A DNA stretch of 64,000 bases from Thioclava marina (GCF_002020135.1 NZ_MPZS01000001.1:186001-250000); one strand, 5' to 3'; positions 47,183-57,068 are shown, counted from the first letter of the stretch. Numbers and translations: made by a program. Notes: generated by a model not told the origin, from the letters alone.

Positions 47183-47454
47183 CGGTGCTCGCCCTGCCCG
47201 ACCGTATCGATCTCGGCGCGGTCTCCGCATTGCATGCGGCGCTCGACCCCGTGACTATCGGGCCGACCGTGATCGACGCCTCGACGGTCAGCCATCTCGG
47301 CGCGCTCGGGGTGCAGTTGCTTGTCTCGGCCGCGCTGAGCGCACGCGCCTGCGGTCACAGCCTGACGATCACCCCCCGCTCCGACGCTTTCGACGAGGCG
47401 CTGGCCCGCTTCGGCATTTCTATCGACGATCTGCAAAATACGGAGGCTGCATGA
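47179..47454 (+). CDS. STAS domain protein of the chemotaxis operon
   Basis: The 91-residue protein is a lone STAS domain with the central signature VIDASTVSHLGALGVQLLVSAA, as in anti-sigma-factor antagonists. The serine that is phosphorylated in SpoIIAA-like proteins is in the DASTVSHLG loop. It opens the che operon and overlaps cheY by ATGA. STAS proteins precede cheY-cheA in several alphaproteobacterial che operons, but their role there is not settled. Confidence 0.8.
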   Translation: MTVLALPDRIDLGAVSALHAALDPVTIGPTVIDASTVSHLGALGVQLLVSAALSARACGHSLTITPRSDAFDEALARFGISIDDLQNTEAA

Positions 47455-47816
47455 GCCTGAAAGTTCTCGCGGTAGATGACAGCCGCACGATCCGCGACAT
47501 GCTCAGGCTGACCCTCGCCGATGCGGGGATCGAACTCTACCTTGCCGAGGATGGGGTGCACGGCCTCGAGGTTCTCGGCGGGATCGACCCCGATGCGATC
47601 ATCTCAGACATCAACATGCCACGCCTCGACGGGTTCGGATTCATCGAGGCGGTTCGGGGGCAGGATCGGCATCGGGCGACACCGATCCTCGTGCTGACCA
47701 CGGAATCCGCGCCCGAACTCAAGGCCCGTGCCCGCGCCGCCGGGGCCACCGGCTGGATCGTCAAACCCTTCGATCCGGTCAAGCTGGTCAAGGCGCTCAA
47801 CATGGTCGCTGGCTGA
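47451..47816 (+). CDS. cheY: Chemotaxis response regulator CheY (first copy)
   Basis: This is a stand-alone 121-residue receiver domain. The acidic pocket is D9/D10 in VLAVDDSRTIR, the phosphoacceptor is D53 in IISDINMPRLDG, threonine lies in VLTTES, and lysine lies in WIVKPFDP. It would receive phosphate from CheA, encoded 10 bp downstream. A second cheY is at 51371. Which one binds the flagellar switch and which acts as a phosphate sink cannot be told from sequence. Confidence 0.92.
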   Translation: MSLKVLAVDDSRTIRDMLRLTLADAGIELYLAEDGVHGLEVLGGIDPDAIISDINMPRLDGFGFIEAVRGQDRHRATPILVLTTESAPELKARARAAGATGWIVKPFDPVKLVKALNMVAG

Positions 47817-47826
47817 GGAGAGCGAG

Positions 47827-50031
47827 ATGCCCAACGACCCGATGGCCGAAATCAAGGCCTCCTTCTTCATCGAATGCGATGAGCTGCTCGAAAGCCTGCA
47901 AGATGCGCTGACCGAGATCGAAGAGGGTGCGCATGACGGCGAGACGATCAATATCGTCTTTCGCGCGGTCCATTCGATCAAGGGCGGCGCCGGGGCGTTC
48001 GGGCTCGAAGCGCTGGTGGCGTTCGCCCATCGCTACGAAACGGTGATGGACGAGGTCCGCTCGGGCCGGCTCGAGGTCAGTGCCGAGGCGGTGAAGCTTT
48101 TCTTTCAGGCGGCCGACCTGCTGGCTGACGAGGTTCACGCCGCACGCGACAGCCAACCCGAACCCGAGGGCGCCGAAGCCTGCCTCAAGGCGCTCGAGGC
48201 ACTTCTGGGCGCGGACCGTTTGGCCGAGGCCGAGACCGATGACGCCCCCCCTGATTTCCAACCGATGGGTCTCTCTCTCGATCTTGCCGCCGATTTCGAC
48301 ATTGGCCAGACCCCGCCGGATGCCCATGTCCTGCACTTCAAACCCCATGCCGATCTCTACGCCTCGGGAAACGAACCGCTCTATCTCCTGCGCGCGCTGG
48401 CCGACCTTGGTCCGCTCGAGACCGAGGTCGATTTCTCCGCGATCCCGCCGCTCGACGCGATCGACCCCGAAGCGGCCTACCTCTCTTGGACCCTGCGCCT
48501 CGACCGCACGCTCGACGAGGCCGCAATTCGCGATGTGTTCGATTTCGTCGAGGATGTCTGCGATCTCGAATTTGGCTCGCGGGAAAACCCGCTCGATAGC
48601 TTCGGTGACGTGACTTCGCTGCTTCAATTCGACGCCAGCACGTCTGGAAACGACGAAAACGCTCCGGCCAGTTTCGGAGCCCCGCTCGCCGCCCCACCTC
48701 CCGAGCCCACACCTGCTCCGGGCCCGCCCTCTCCTCCGTCCCGCGCGGGAGAAGCGAACGAGCCGGATCGCGCGGGGATGTCTCCGATGACACCGCCAAC
48801 GCCCGCGACAGGAACGCCTGCGGCAGACCCCGGCGCGACGGTTCGCGTCGACCTCGAACGGATCGATCGCCTCGTCAATCTCGTGGGCGAGCTGGTGATC
48901 AACCAGGCCATGCTCGCCCAATCGGTGACAGAGGCCGGACTGCCGCCCAACTCGCCGGTCATGACCGGGCTCGAGGCCTTCATGATGCTCACCCGCGACA
49001 TTCAGGACAGCGTGATGATGATCCGCGCGCAGCCTGTCAAACCGCTCTTTCAGCGCATGGCCCGGATCGTGCGCGAATCCTCCTCGGCAATCGGCAAGGA
49101 GGTCAAGCTACGCACCGAGGGCGAGGCGACAGAGGTCGACAAGACCGTCATCGAACGCCTCGCCGACCCGTTGACCCACATGATCCGCAACGCCGTCGAT
49201 CATGGGCTGGAGACCACCGAAACCCGCGTCGCGGCCGGAAAACCGCGCGAGGGTGTGATTACGCTTTGCGCGCAACATCGCTCTGGCCGCGTCGTGATCG
49301 AAGTGACGGACGACGGAGGCGGTATCAATCGCAAGAAGGTCTTTGCCAAAGCGGTCGAGAAAGGCCTCGTGCCCGCAGACTCCCACCTGAGCGACAGCGA
49401 GATCGACAATCTTCTCTTCCTGCCCGGGTTCTCCACCGCCGATCAGGTTTCCGCATTGTCAGGGCGCGGCGTCGGGATGGATGTCGTCAAGAGCTCGATC
49501 CAGGCGCTTGGAGGACGGATCGCGATCACCTCCGAACCCGGCAAGGGCACATGTTTCTCGATTTCGCTGCCGCTGACGTTGGCCGTTCTCGACGGTATGG
49601 TCGTCAACGTCGCCAATGAGACGCTCGTCGTGCCTCTTTCCTCGATTCTCGAGACAGCGACTCTGACACGCGAAGACATCCGCGTGCTCGGGCCGGAAAC
49701 CCATGTCATCCACCTCCGGGGCGCCTTCGTGCCGCTCTATGATCTGGGGGCCGAACTCGGCTATCGCGCTCCCAAGTCGAATTACGAAGGCGGGATCGTG
49801 CTGCTCACCGCCCAGGAAAACGGAGAACGATCGGCCCTCGTCGTCGACGCGATCCTTGAACAGCGCCAGGTCGTGATCAAGGGGCTGCAACAGTCCTACG
49901 GCCACATCCCCGGCGTCGCCGCCGCCACAATTCTCGGCGACGGTCAGATCGCGCTGATCCTCGACCCCGCCGACCTCGTCGATAATGCTTCGGGCCGCAC
50001 AGGCAGCCGCGACCTCACGCTCGCAGGATGA
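47827..50031 (+). CDS. cheA: Chemotaxis histidine kinase CheA
   Basis: The 734-residue kinase has P1 (Hpt) with phosphoaccepting His49 in FRAVHSIKGGAGAFG and a P2-like CheY-binding region (about 160-275). A Pro-rich linker follows, then the P3 dimerisation helices (about 340-400, VDLERIDRLVNLVGELVINQ), P4 ATPase with N box HMIRNAVDHGLE, G1 DDGGGIN and G2 GRGVGMDVV, and a CheW-like P5 domain. It autophosphorylates under MCP control and passes phosphate to the two CheY proteins and CheB. Confidence 0.95.
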   Translation: MPNDPMAEIKASFFIECDELLESLQDALTEIEEGAHDGETINIVFRAVHSIKGGAGAFGLEALVAFAHRYETVMDEVRSGRLEVSAEAVKLFFQAADLLADEVHAARDSQPEPEGAEACLKALEALLGADRLAEAETDDAPPDFQPMGLSLDLAADFDIGQTPPDAHVLHFKPHADLYASGNEPLYLLRALADLGPLETEVDFSAIPPLDAIDPEAAYLSWTLRLDRTLDEAAIRDVFDFVEDVCDLEFGSRENPLDSFGDVTSLLQFDASTSGNDENAPASFGAPLAAPPPEPTPAPGPPSPPSRAGEANEPDRAGMSPMTPPTPATGTPAADPGATVRVDLERIDRLVNLVGELVINQAMLAQSVTEAGLPPNSPVMTGLEAFMMLTRDIQDSVMMIRAQPVKPLFQRMARIVRESSSAIGKEVKLRTEGEATEVDKTVIERLADPLTHMIRNAVDHGLETTETRVAAGKPREGVITLCAQHRSGRVVIEVTDDGGGINRKKVFAKAVEKGLVPADSHLSDSEIDNLLFLPGFSTADQVSALSGRGVGMDVVKSSIQALGGRIAITSEPGKGTCFSISLPLTLAVLDGMVVNVANETLVVPLSSILETATLTREDIRVLGPETHVIHLRGAFVPLYDLGAELGYRAPKSNYEGGIVLLTAQENGERSALVVDAILEQRQVVIKGLQQSYGHIPGVAAATILGDGQIALILDPADLVDNASGRTGSRDLTLAG

Positions 50032-50034
50032 ACC

Positions 50035-50505
50035 ATGACAGAACCAACCAACACCCAGACAAACTCCAACGAAGTCGAACTTCTTTCCTTTCGCCTGGGC
50101 GACGAGGAATACAGCGTCGACATCATGTCCGTCCGAGAAATCCGTGGCTGGACACGCGCGACACCCCTGCCCCACGCGCCAGCCTATGTGCGCGGCGTGA
50201 TCAACCTGCGCGGCACCGTGCTGCCGGTCGTGGATCTCTCGGTCCGTCTCGGCATGAGACCCGTCGCCGGCGACGCCCGCAACGTGATCGTCGTGGTCCA
50301 GATCGGCACTCAGACAGCCGGCCTTCTCGTTGATGCTGTCTCCGACATCCTGGCCCTTCCGCGCAGTGCGTTGCAGCCACCCCCGGATCTCGCGGCGGAC
50401 ACGGCACAACGCTGCATTTCGGCACTCACGATCGTTGAAGGCCGTATGATCCGCGTCCTCGACCTGACGGCGGTTCTTCCCCAAGACGATGCCGAGGCCG
50501 CATGA
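50035..50505 (+). CDS. cheW: Chemotaxis coupling protein CheW
   Basis: The 156-residue CheW links receptors to CheA. The sequence shows SFRLGDEEYSVDIMSVREIRG and the conserved PHAPAYVRGVINLRGTVLPVVDL, typical of the CheW fold. It starts 3 bp after cheA and overlaps cheR by 4 bp (ATGA), so CheA, CheW and CheR are translationally coupled. Confidence 0.95.
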   Translation: MTEPTNTQTNSNEVELLSFRLGDEEYSVDIMSVREIRGWTRATPLPHAPAYVRGVINLRGTVLPVVDLSVRLGMRPVAGDARNVIVVVQIGTQTAGLLVDAVSDILALPRSALQPPPDLAADTAQRCISALTIVEGRMIRVLDLTAVLPQDDAEAA

Positions 50506-51380
50506 GCACGACCGAGCAACTCACACCAAACCAACTTTCGCCTGCCCCGCACGAGCTCGAGGCGATCGCACGCATTCTCCACGACGCGACCGGCATCGTC
50601 ATCACCCAGGGCAAGAGCTCGATGGTTCAAAGCCGCCTCAGCAAGCGTCTTCGCGAACTCGGGATGAGCGATTACGCGACCTACATCGCCCATGTGACCT
50701 CCGAAAGCGGTGTCGAGGAACGACGCGCGATGATTTCGGCGCTCACCACCAACGTCACGCGTTTCTTTCGCGAAAACCATCATTTCGAGACGCTGAGCAC
50801 CGCCGCTTTGCCGCCCCTGATCGCGCGGGCGCGCGCAGGCGAACGTATCAGGCTCTGGTCGGCGGGCTCATCAAATGGCCAAGAGGCCTATTCGATTGCC
50901 ATGATGATCGCCGAGGCGGCTCCGGATTACGCAAAACTCGACCTGCGCATCCTCGCCAGCGACATCGATCCGCACATGATCGCGGCGGGCCAAGCCGGTC
51001 TCTATGACAGTTCGGCCCTCGCGAGCGTTCCGACCGACATGCAACGCAAGTATTTCTCCCGCAAAGGTGAAAAAGTTCAGATCGCCACGCCGCTCCGGGA
51101 ACTTATCAGCTTCCGCGAACTCAACTTGCATGAGCAATGGCCGATGCGCGGACGCTTCGACATCATTTTCTGCCGAAACGTCGTGATCTATTTCGACCCT
51201 GATGCCCAGGCGAGGCTGTGGCAACGGTTCGAGGCACAGCTCGCGCCCGAGGGTTGGCTCTTTGTGGGTCATTCCGAGCGTATCGCAGATCTAAGCCAGT
51301 CCAATCTCGTGACCGCAGGCGTGACGACCTATCGCCTTCGTGCAGAAACGACCACCAGGGAAACTCGCAAATGGCATTGA
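50502..51380 (+). CDS. cheR: MCP glutamate methyltransferase CheR
   Basis: CheR methylates receptor glutamates with SAM. The 292-residue protein has an N-terminal helical domain (residues 15-90, with SRLSKRLRELGMSDY and TTNVTRFFRENHHF) and a SAM domain with LWSAGSSNGQEAYSIAMM and DIIFCRNVVIYFD. The first SAM motif has SSNGQE where many CheR proteins have CSTGEE. The nearby MCP ends in a WEDF-type tail that CheR could bind. Its 3' end overlaps cheY2 by 10 bp. Confidence 0.94.
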   Translation: MSTTEQLTPNQLSPAPHELEAIARILHDATGIVITQGKSSMVQSRLSKRLRELGMSDYATYIAHVTSESGVEERRAMISALTTNVTRFFRENHHFETLSTAALPPLIARARAGERIRLWSAGSSNGQEAYSIAMMIAEAAPDYAKLDLRILASDIDPHMIAAGQAGLYDSSALASVPTDMQRKYFSRKGEKVQIATPLRELISFRELNLHEQWPMRGRFDIIFCRNVVIYFDPDAQARLWQRFEAQLAPEGWLFVGHSERIADLSQSNLVTAGVTTYRLRAETTTRETRKWH

Positions 51381-51757
51381 GAGACCAACTGCGCATCCTC
51401 GTCGTCGACGACATGTCGACCAGTCGCGGCCTGATCATGCAGGCACTCGATGCGATGGGCATTCGCCAGGTCGGCTATGCGGTCGATGGCCCGGGCGCGC
51501 TTGAAGTCCTCGGCAAAACGCCGATCCATCTCGTGATATCGGATTACAACATGCCGGGAATGGACGGGCTCCAGCTCCTGCGGGCAATGCGCACCAATGC
51601 GCGCACGAAAGGCCTCGGGTTCATCTTGATTACCGGTCGCGCCGATCGCGACGTCATCGAAACCGGCAAGCGCTTGGGGATGAACAACTTCATTAAAAAA
51701 CCATTCGAGCCGCAAGAGCTGAAGGCGTGCATCGAAGCCGTGGTAGGTCGACTGTGA
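51371..51757 (+). CDS. cheY: Chemotaxis response regulator CheY (second copy)
   Basis: The 128-residue receiver has the pocket D13/D14 in ILVVDDMSTSRG, phosphoacceptor D58 in VISDYNMPGMDG, a threonine in ILITGRADR and a lysine in FIKKPFEP. It begins inside the end of cheR, so it is coupled to it. The next gene overlaps its stop as GTGA and encodes a DxxxQ protein that could dephosphorylate it. Confidence 0.92.
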   Translation: MALRDQLRILVVDDMSTSRGLIMQALDAMGIRQVGYAVDGPGALEVLGKTPIHLVISDYNMPGMDGLQLLRAMRTNARTKGLGFILITGRADRDVIETGKRLGMNNFIKKPFEPQELKACIEAVVGRL

Positions 51758-52140
51758 GCGTGGATACGCCGCGATCTTACACGCAACCCGAGAGTCGTCT
51801 CGAAGCGGCCGAACTCCTGCGCCGTATCGGTCTCGAACTCGAAGCTCTCGCGCGGCTTTCCCTCAGGATCGAGCGAAGCTTGTCGGAAATTGAACTTCCC
51901 GAACATCTTCCGGTCGGCATTGTCAGGGAGCTTCAAGGGATTGATCGGATCAGCCAATCGCTCAGCGAGTTCGCCATCCTTTTGTGCACCGTGAGCGCGG
52001 AAACTCCGTCAGAGGCCACATTTTCTCGCTCTGAACTATTTTCGCGACTTCGGCTCAAGGAGCTCATCAACAATCTCGACCCTGCCCATTGCGACGCGCT
52101 CGCAAAACGTGACAGCGATGGTGAAATCCAATGGCTTTAG
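51754..52140 (+). CDS. Candidate CheT/CheZ-like CheY-P phosphatase
   Basis: The 128-residue product starts at GTG 51754, overlapping cheY2. It is almost wholly helical, with two long amphipathic helices around residues 12-48 and 52-80. The second contains ELQGIDRISQSLSEF, where D64 and Q68 fit the DxxxQ catalytic motif of CheZ and of the rhizobial CheT family. Known phosphatases insert the glutamine into the CheY active site. The operon position after cheY2 supports the idea. The assignment is inference; it could instead be a scaffold like CheS. Confidence 0.6.
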   Translation: MSVDTPRSYTQPESRLEAAELLRRIGLELEALARLSLRIERSLSEIELPEHLPVGIVRELQGIDRISQSLSEFAILLCTVSAETPSEATFSRSELFSRLRLKELINNLDPAHCDALAKRDSDGEIQWL

Positions 52141-52153
52141 CTGCCGCGGCGCA

Positions 52154-52167
52154 CCATTGTACAATGG
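52154..52167. other. Perfect 14-bp palindrome in the convergent gap
   Basis: CCATTGTACAATGG lies 14 bp after the stop of the DxxxQ gene in the 209-bp gap before cheD. It could be a protein-binding site or a weak hairpin. There is no T-run, so I do not call it a terminator. The rest of the gap shows nothing recognisable. Confidence 0.4.
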
Positions 52168-52349
52168 GTCTCTTCGTTTCATCGCCAAGGTTCGTTTGTT
52201 GAAGCCCTAACCGATAGCGGCAGACCGCCAGTCAGAGCCTCGCGGATTTCGAAATGGTTCCCTCAAGAAGGGCATCAGCCCCCTCCCCGCCGACCCGCCC
52301 CAACGTCAAACTCAGCTCAGTGCATCTCCCGCCTGATCGTAGAGCTTCG

Positions 52350-52874
52350 TCAAAACAACTCAACGTCGCCCCCCCGAAGCTCCGGCACGGGAACTGGATC
52401 AATCCGGAAAGCCTCACCAAGCAGGCGCTGCCGCGCACGTCCGGAATCGGGCCAGAACTCGATCCGTCGCGCCTGTGTCCCCCCAAGACTTTGACTCACA
52501 CACGGTATTTCTTGCTGCTGGAGAAATGCGAGCGCGAAATCGCAGTTCTTTCTTCCGGCATCCGAAAGGCCGGCAATCATTCTGGCACCCCCGAAGAGTT
52601 TGGCTCTGAGCCCAGAGCGATGCGCCCCGAGCTTCATCAAATCATTGATCAGCAACTCCATCGCATTGACGCCGAAACTTGCCGCCGCGATTGCCGATCC
52701 AGATCGTTCCGGCAGGAGAAAATGGTTCATCCCACCAACTTGCGCAGATGCATCATACAGGCAGCACGCCACGCAGGATCCGAGAATGGTCGTGATCGAC
52801 CGCGAGCCGGCAGCACAAGCGAGAAACTCGCCCTGCGAAATATGCTGGGGGCGCAGTTCTTGCCCATGGATCAT
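52350..52874 (-). CDS. cheD: Chemoreceptor glutamine deamidase CheD
   Basis: CheD deamidates receptor glutamines. The 174-residue protein has the catalytic cysteine in TILGSCVACCLYD, the histidine in GGMNHFLLP and the threonine/serine-containing ARRIEFWPDSG region. I chose ATG 52874, which overlaps the cheB stop as ATGA; a longer in-frame start adds 15 residues. It is last in the minus-strand mcp-cheB-cheD unit, a common grouping of receptor-modifying enzymes with their receptor. Confidence 0.93.
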   Translation of the reverse strand: MIHGQELRPQHISQGEFLACAAGSRSITTILGSCVACCLYDASAQVGGMNHFLLPERSGSAIAAASFGVNAMELLINDLMKLGAHRSGLRAKLFGGARMIAGLSDAGRKNCDFALAFLQQQEIPCVSQSLGGTQARRIEFWPDSGRARQRLLGEAFRIDPVPVPELRGGDVELF

Positions 52875-53920
52875 TGCTGACCCTTTCGATTTCCAGATGC
52901 CAATCGGGTTTCTCGGCAAAGAGCGAGAATTTCGCCCGCGATCTTCTCAAGTGGGATCGCGCGTTCGGCACCACCATTTTCAAGCGCCGCGCGCGGCATT
53001 CCGAAAACGACCGACGTCGCTTCGTCCTGCGCCAGGCAACGTGCACCCGCCCGGCGCAGCCTGAGCATGCCCTCGGCGCCATCACGGCCCATTCCTGTCA
53101 ACATCAGCGCGACACAGCGCTCGGCATTCCGCAGAGCAGAATCGAACAGAACGTCTACCGATGGACGGTGCCCATTGCGCTTTTCCGCCTCCACGAGGCG
53201 GCACCAAAGCGCTCCGCATCCGTCCAGTGCGAGATGGAAACGGCCGCCGGGGGCGAGGTAAATGTGTCCTTGGGAAACATCCGCTCCATCAGAGGCAAGC
53301 TGGACCTTCGGCGCGATCTGACGATCTAGGCGCCTCGCAAAATTGGCGAGAAAACCCTCGGGCATATGTTGGGTGATAAGCGTCGGCGGGGAATTTTCCG
53401 GGAATGATTTGAGAAGCGTCTCCAAAGCGCCCACGCCCCCCGTCGAGGATCCAATCAAGATGAACTTTCCATTCCAGGAAAACCCTTTCTGGATGACCAT
53501 GGGCGAGCGGCTCGCCTGGGGCCTCAGACGGGCCGACGCCGCAGCGACCAACAATTCGGGCAGCGCTGCAAACGGTTGATCGAGGCCATCGAAACGCGGT
53601 TTGCCGATACATTCGACGGCACCAAGGGAAAGCGCCTCAAGAGCGGCAAGTGAGCCTTGTTGCGTTTCCGTCGATACCATCACGACGGGCATCGGCCGCA
53701 AACGCATGAGTTTTTCGAGAAATTCGAGCCCATTCATACGTGGCATTTCGACATCGAGCGTCAGCACGTCCGGGTTGAGCAATTTGATCAACTCGCGGGC
53801 CTCGTAAGGGTCACGGGCCTCACCCACCACTTCGAGCCTAGGATCGGAAACCAGCCGGCTCCGGATCAGTTGACGGATGGTTGTCGAATCGTCGACGAGA
53901 AGTACGCGTATGGGATTCAT
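52871..53920 (-). CDS. cheB: Chemotaxis protein-glutamate methylesterase CheB
   Basis: The 349-residue protein has a receiver domain (residues 3-120, phosphoacceptor D56 in LTLDVEMPRMNG) and a C-terminal methylesterase domain. The catalytic serine lies in LIGSSTGGVGALETLL, the histidine in ITQHMPEGF and the aspartate in MLTGMGRDGAEGM. When phosphorylated by CheA it removes methyl groups from receptors, opposing CheR. It lies 43 bp downstream of the mcp gene on the same strand. Confidence 0.95.
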   Translation of the reverse strand: MNPIRVLLVDDSTTIRQLIRSRLVSDPRLEVVGEARDPYEARELIKLLNPDVLTLDVEMPRMNGLEFLEKLMRLRPMPVVMVSTETQQGSLAALEALSLGAVECIGKPRFDGLDQPFAALPELLVAAASARLRPQASRSPMVIQKGFSWNGKFILIGSSTGGVGALETLLKSFPENSPPTLITQHMPEGFLANFARRLDRQIAPKVQLASDGADVSQGHIYLAPGGRFHLALDGCGALWCRLVEAEKRNGHRPSVDVLFDSALRNAERCVALMLTGMGRDGAEGMLRLRRAGARCLAQDEATSVVFGMPRAALENGGAERAIPLEKIAGEILALCRETRLASGNRKGQQ

Positions 53921-53963
53921 GATATCGTCGTCTCAAAATGCGGAATCCGTGGATCCCGAGCGC

Positions 53964-56900
53964 TCAAAAGTCTTCCCAGTCATCCTCGCGCCGATCGGTA
54001 GCTTTGACGACATTTCCAACGATCTCGACGCTGGTGAAGCTCGCCTCGGGCGAAGGCACATGAACCTCTTCGAAAACGTGCGCCTCCACTCTACCGACCT
54101 GCCTATCTTCATCGGCCCGCCGCAATTTTTCCGGCCGCAGCAGATCCTCGCCTACGCCAGTCTCTCCCAACGGGACGCGGAATTGCGACGTCGTGTCGCG
54201 CAGGGCCATCGCACTTGCATTCAGTGCGTGGCTTGCCGCCGTCGTTTCCTCGAACATCGCGGCATTCTGTTGCGTTACCTGATCAAGCTGGTTCATTGCC
54301 TCATTGATTTCGTTCAATCCCTGCGCCTGTTCCTGAGCCCCTGAGGCGATCTCGGAGACACGGGCCGCAATATCGACGACCGACGCCAGAATGCCTTCGA
54401 GCGCGCGACCGGTCTCACCCACAAGCCCAACCCCCCGCGAAACCTGTTCGGAGGAGGCAGTGATCAAGGTCGCGATTTCGCGCGCCGCATCGGACGATCT
54501 TTGCGCAAGCGCACGGACTTCGGACGCGACGACCGCGAACCCGCGGCCCGCTTCGCCCGCACGCGCGGCCTCGACGCCGGCATTGAGCGCCAGCAGGTTC
54601 GTCTGAAAAGCGATCTCGTCGATGACACCGATGATCTTGGAGATCTGCTGAGAACTCGTCTCGATTTCGCTCATGGCGAGAATGGCCTGCTGAACGACCG
54701 CACCCGAATTCTCGGCACTGCTACGCGCCTGAGACACGACCGTATCGGCCTCGGAAACACCTTTTGCAGAGGCGCTGACGGATGAGGAAAGCTCATCAAG
54801 GGCGGCAGCGGTCTCTTCGAGTGTCGCGGCCTGTTGTTCGGTGCGCTTGCTCAGATCGTCAGAGGCGGAGGAAATTTCGCGCACCTCGGAATCGATCGCA
54901 GCAGCGTTCTCGATCACGGCCCGCATGGCCTCGGCAAGGTTGTCGACCGCAGCGTTGAAATCGGCGCGCAGAGCTTCGTAATCGGGCGAGAAAGCAGCAT
55001 CGATCGTCGTCGACAGATCCCCTTTCGAAAGCGCGTTCAACCCGTCCCGCAATGCGTCGACGACCGATTGCTGCGCCGCCATCATCCGCTCATTCTCTTC
55101 CTGAGCGGTAGCGAGAGCGTGAACCGCTTCTGTGACATCATTGCCAATGAACACGATTTTCATCATCCGGTTGGAGCGATCCGCCACCGGGTTCAGCGTA
55201 CCCTCGAGGATATATTTGGGGCCTGCAGACAAACGCAACAAGAAACGCCCTCTTACCGGATTTCCCCGATGAACCTCTGGCCAGGGATCATTGCCGTCCT
55301 CGAAATGAAGCCGCTCCGTGATCTGGGTGCCGATGACCCCCTCGGCACTGGCGCCGAGAAGGGTGCGCAGGCGATCATTGAGGCGCGTGACCGTACCATC
55401 GGGAAGCAACTCGCAGACCAGCTGGTTGGAATCGATCGCATCGATCAGGGCTCGTTGCATGCGCAGTTGGGTCACGTCACGCCACTCCACCACGAGACCG
55501 AGCGTGCGCCCCTCATCGTCGGTGATCTCGGAAACGTCGACACCGAAACGACCGTCACCAATCTTGATATCGACATTCAGCGGGAGGCGGTCACGGTCGG
55601 TCAGAAGACGGCGCGCGGTTTCGGGAACCGCGTGAAATTCATCCATGCACCGCCCGATCAGTCGGTCCGCCGAGAGATCGGGGATCACCTTGTGAAACTC
55701 CTCAATCTGGCTTTCGATGAGCCTCTCGACGGCCGGATTGACATGGATGATCCTGAAATCCGCATCCACAAGCATGAGCGCGGCGGAGGCGGTGTCGAAA
55801 GCGGTTCCTTGCAGGCGCGCCTCGCGTTGGATCTCTTCGACCGCGGCGAGATCGTGGCGCAGCCCATCGAGCGCCTTGGCGATCACGCCGACCTCATCGC
55901 CGCGGGCACGGCCGTCCACCGGGTTGCAATAATCGCCATCGGCGATCGCACCAATGGCCGAACCCAAACGTTGCAACGGACGCGCGACCGAGCGCGCCAT
56001 CCATCCGGAAAGCCCTGCAAGCAAGAGGACCAGCCAGCTCGCGTGAAACAACATCGATCCAGCGAGCGCCTGAGCCGGCGCGAACAGCTCGTCACGGTCC
56101 TGTTCGACGACGGCGGCGTAATCTCTGCCGAAAAGCCTCAGCGGCATGAACACCTCGATTGCCGGCAGACCGCCAAGTGAAGTTCCCTCGACCCGACCGG
56201 ATTCGGTGGAATTTCCATCGGACAGGGCGGGATCATCTACAATTGCGCCGGGCACGAGACCATCGACCGGATGACGCAGTGCGCCGAGAAGCCGTCCCGC
56301 AGGGTCGGTCACATAGCCCTGCCCGGTCTCTCCAAGGCCGCGCGACGCGCTCATGACCTGACCGATCTCAGTCGCGGGCAGCCACAGGACGAGCGCGCCG
56401 AGTTTCAAGCCATTCGCACTTATGACGGGCACTGCGGAGAAGAGATGCGGCGCCCCGGAATCGGTAAGGATTTCCGAGAAAACGACGCCAACGCCCGCGT
56501 CGGCTTCATCGAGCGCCGCTTGGGCCACCTTTGCGAACGCAGCTGGCGCTTCCTCGATCGGGCGGGTGAATTCGCCGCCCTTTCGCACCGAATAGACCAC
56601 CCGCCCGTCACGCGCGACGAGATAGAGATCGGCGTAGCCACCCTCATCAAGCGCTTGCTGAAACGCCGGGTGGTAACGGCGATGCTGGATGGCGTAATCG
56701 AGGACACCCTCAACCTCCTCGCTGATTTCGCGGGCGCCGGCGGGATCGCTGCCATACAACTCCACGAGGCGGGCGCTCGCCTCTTCACCCAGGCGCGACA
56801 ATCCCTTGTCGAAGTCATAGAGCGCCCGCGCCGTCGTGGGATTGCCCGCCAGTTGCCGTGTTTCGGACTCGGCATGGAGCGACCAGGCCTCAAGCTGACT

Positions 56901-57068
56901 CACGCGGGCCTCGAGCGTCCGGCTGAGCCGTCCTTCGCCCTCGCTCTCGAGCAGCGCATAAGCCTCCCGATAGGCGGACGCGCCCATGATCGTCAGCGCG
57001 ATCATCGCGATCGCCACCAGCATCAAGGGCAGTTTGATCCCGAGTTTCAGATTATCGAGAAAGCGCAT
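53964..57068 (-). CDS. Methyl-accepting chemotaxis protein with periplasmic sensor, HAMP and two PAS domains
   Basis: The 1034-residue receptor has a TM helix at about 12-31, a large periplasmic sensor (about 35-335, Cache-like), and TM2 at about 337-357. HAMP follows to about 410, then two PAS domains (about 425-540 and 545-660), a second HAMP-like segment ([15 protein letters not shown]) and the signalling hairpin with tip [20 protein letters not shown]. It ends with DWEDF after an acidic linker, resembling the NWETF/DWEEF tether for CheR. PAS domains may bind haem, flavin or ligands. ATG 57068 follows GGAGGA. Confidence 0.93.
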   Translation of the reverse strand: MRFLDNLKLGIKLPLMLVAIAMIALTIMGASAYREAYALLESEGEGRLSRTLEARVSQLEAWSLHAESETRQLAGNPTTARALYDFDKGLSRLGEEASARLVELYGSDPAGAREISEEVEGVLDYAIQHRRYHPAFQQALDEGGYADLYLVARDGRVVYSVRKGGEFTRPIEEAPAAFAKVAQAALDEADAGVGVVFSEILTDSGAPHLFSAVPVISANGLKLGALVLWLPATEIGQVMSASRGLGETGQGYVTDPAGRLLGALRHPVDGLVPGAIVDDPALSDGNSTESGRVEGTSLGGLPAIEVFMPLRLFGRDYAAVVEQDRDELFAPAQALAGSMLFHASWLVLLLAGLSGWMARSVARPLQRLGSAIGAIADGDYCNPVDGRARGDEVGVIAKALDGLRHDLAAVEEIQREARLQGTAFDTASAALMLVDADFRIIHVNPAVERLIESQIEEFHKVIPDLSADRLIGRCMDEFHAVPETARRLLTDRDRLPLNVDIKIGDGRFGVDVSEITDDEGRTLGLVVEWRDVTQLRMQRALIDAIDSNQLVCELLPDGTVTRLNDRLRTLLGASAEGVIGTQITERLHFEDGNDPWPEVHRGNPVRGRFLLRLSAGPKYILEGTLNPVADRSNRMMKIVFIGNDVTEAVHALATAQEENERMMAAQQSVVDALRDGLNALSKGDLSTTIDAAFSPDYEALRADFNAAVDNLAEAMRAVIENAAAIDSEVREISSASDDLSKRTEQQAATLEETAAALDELSSSVSASAKGVSEADTVVSQARSSAENSGAVVQQAILAMSEIETSSQQISKIIGVIDEIAFQTNLLALNAGVEAARAGEAGRGFAVVASEVRALAQRSSDAAREIATLITASSEQVSRGVGLVGETGRALEGILASVVDIAARVSEIASGAQEQAQGLNEINEAMNQLDQVTQQNAAMFEETTAASHALNASAMALRDTTSQFRVPLGETGVGEDLLRPEKLRRADEDRQVGRVEAHVFEEVHVPSPEASFTSVEIVGNVVKATDRREDDWEDF

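Noticed and set aside
52254-52880. Plus-strand frame of 208 codons over cheD and the convergent gap
   Set aside because: It has no ribosome site or motifs and runs antisense to the clear CheD sequence.
53199-53216. CCAAAGCGCT-like half site inside cheB resembling the agl operator
   Set aside because: Only one half matches and it lies within coding sequence far from any promoter.
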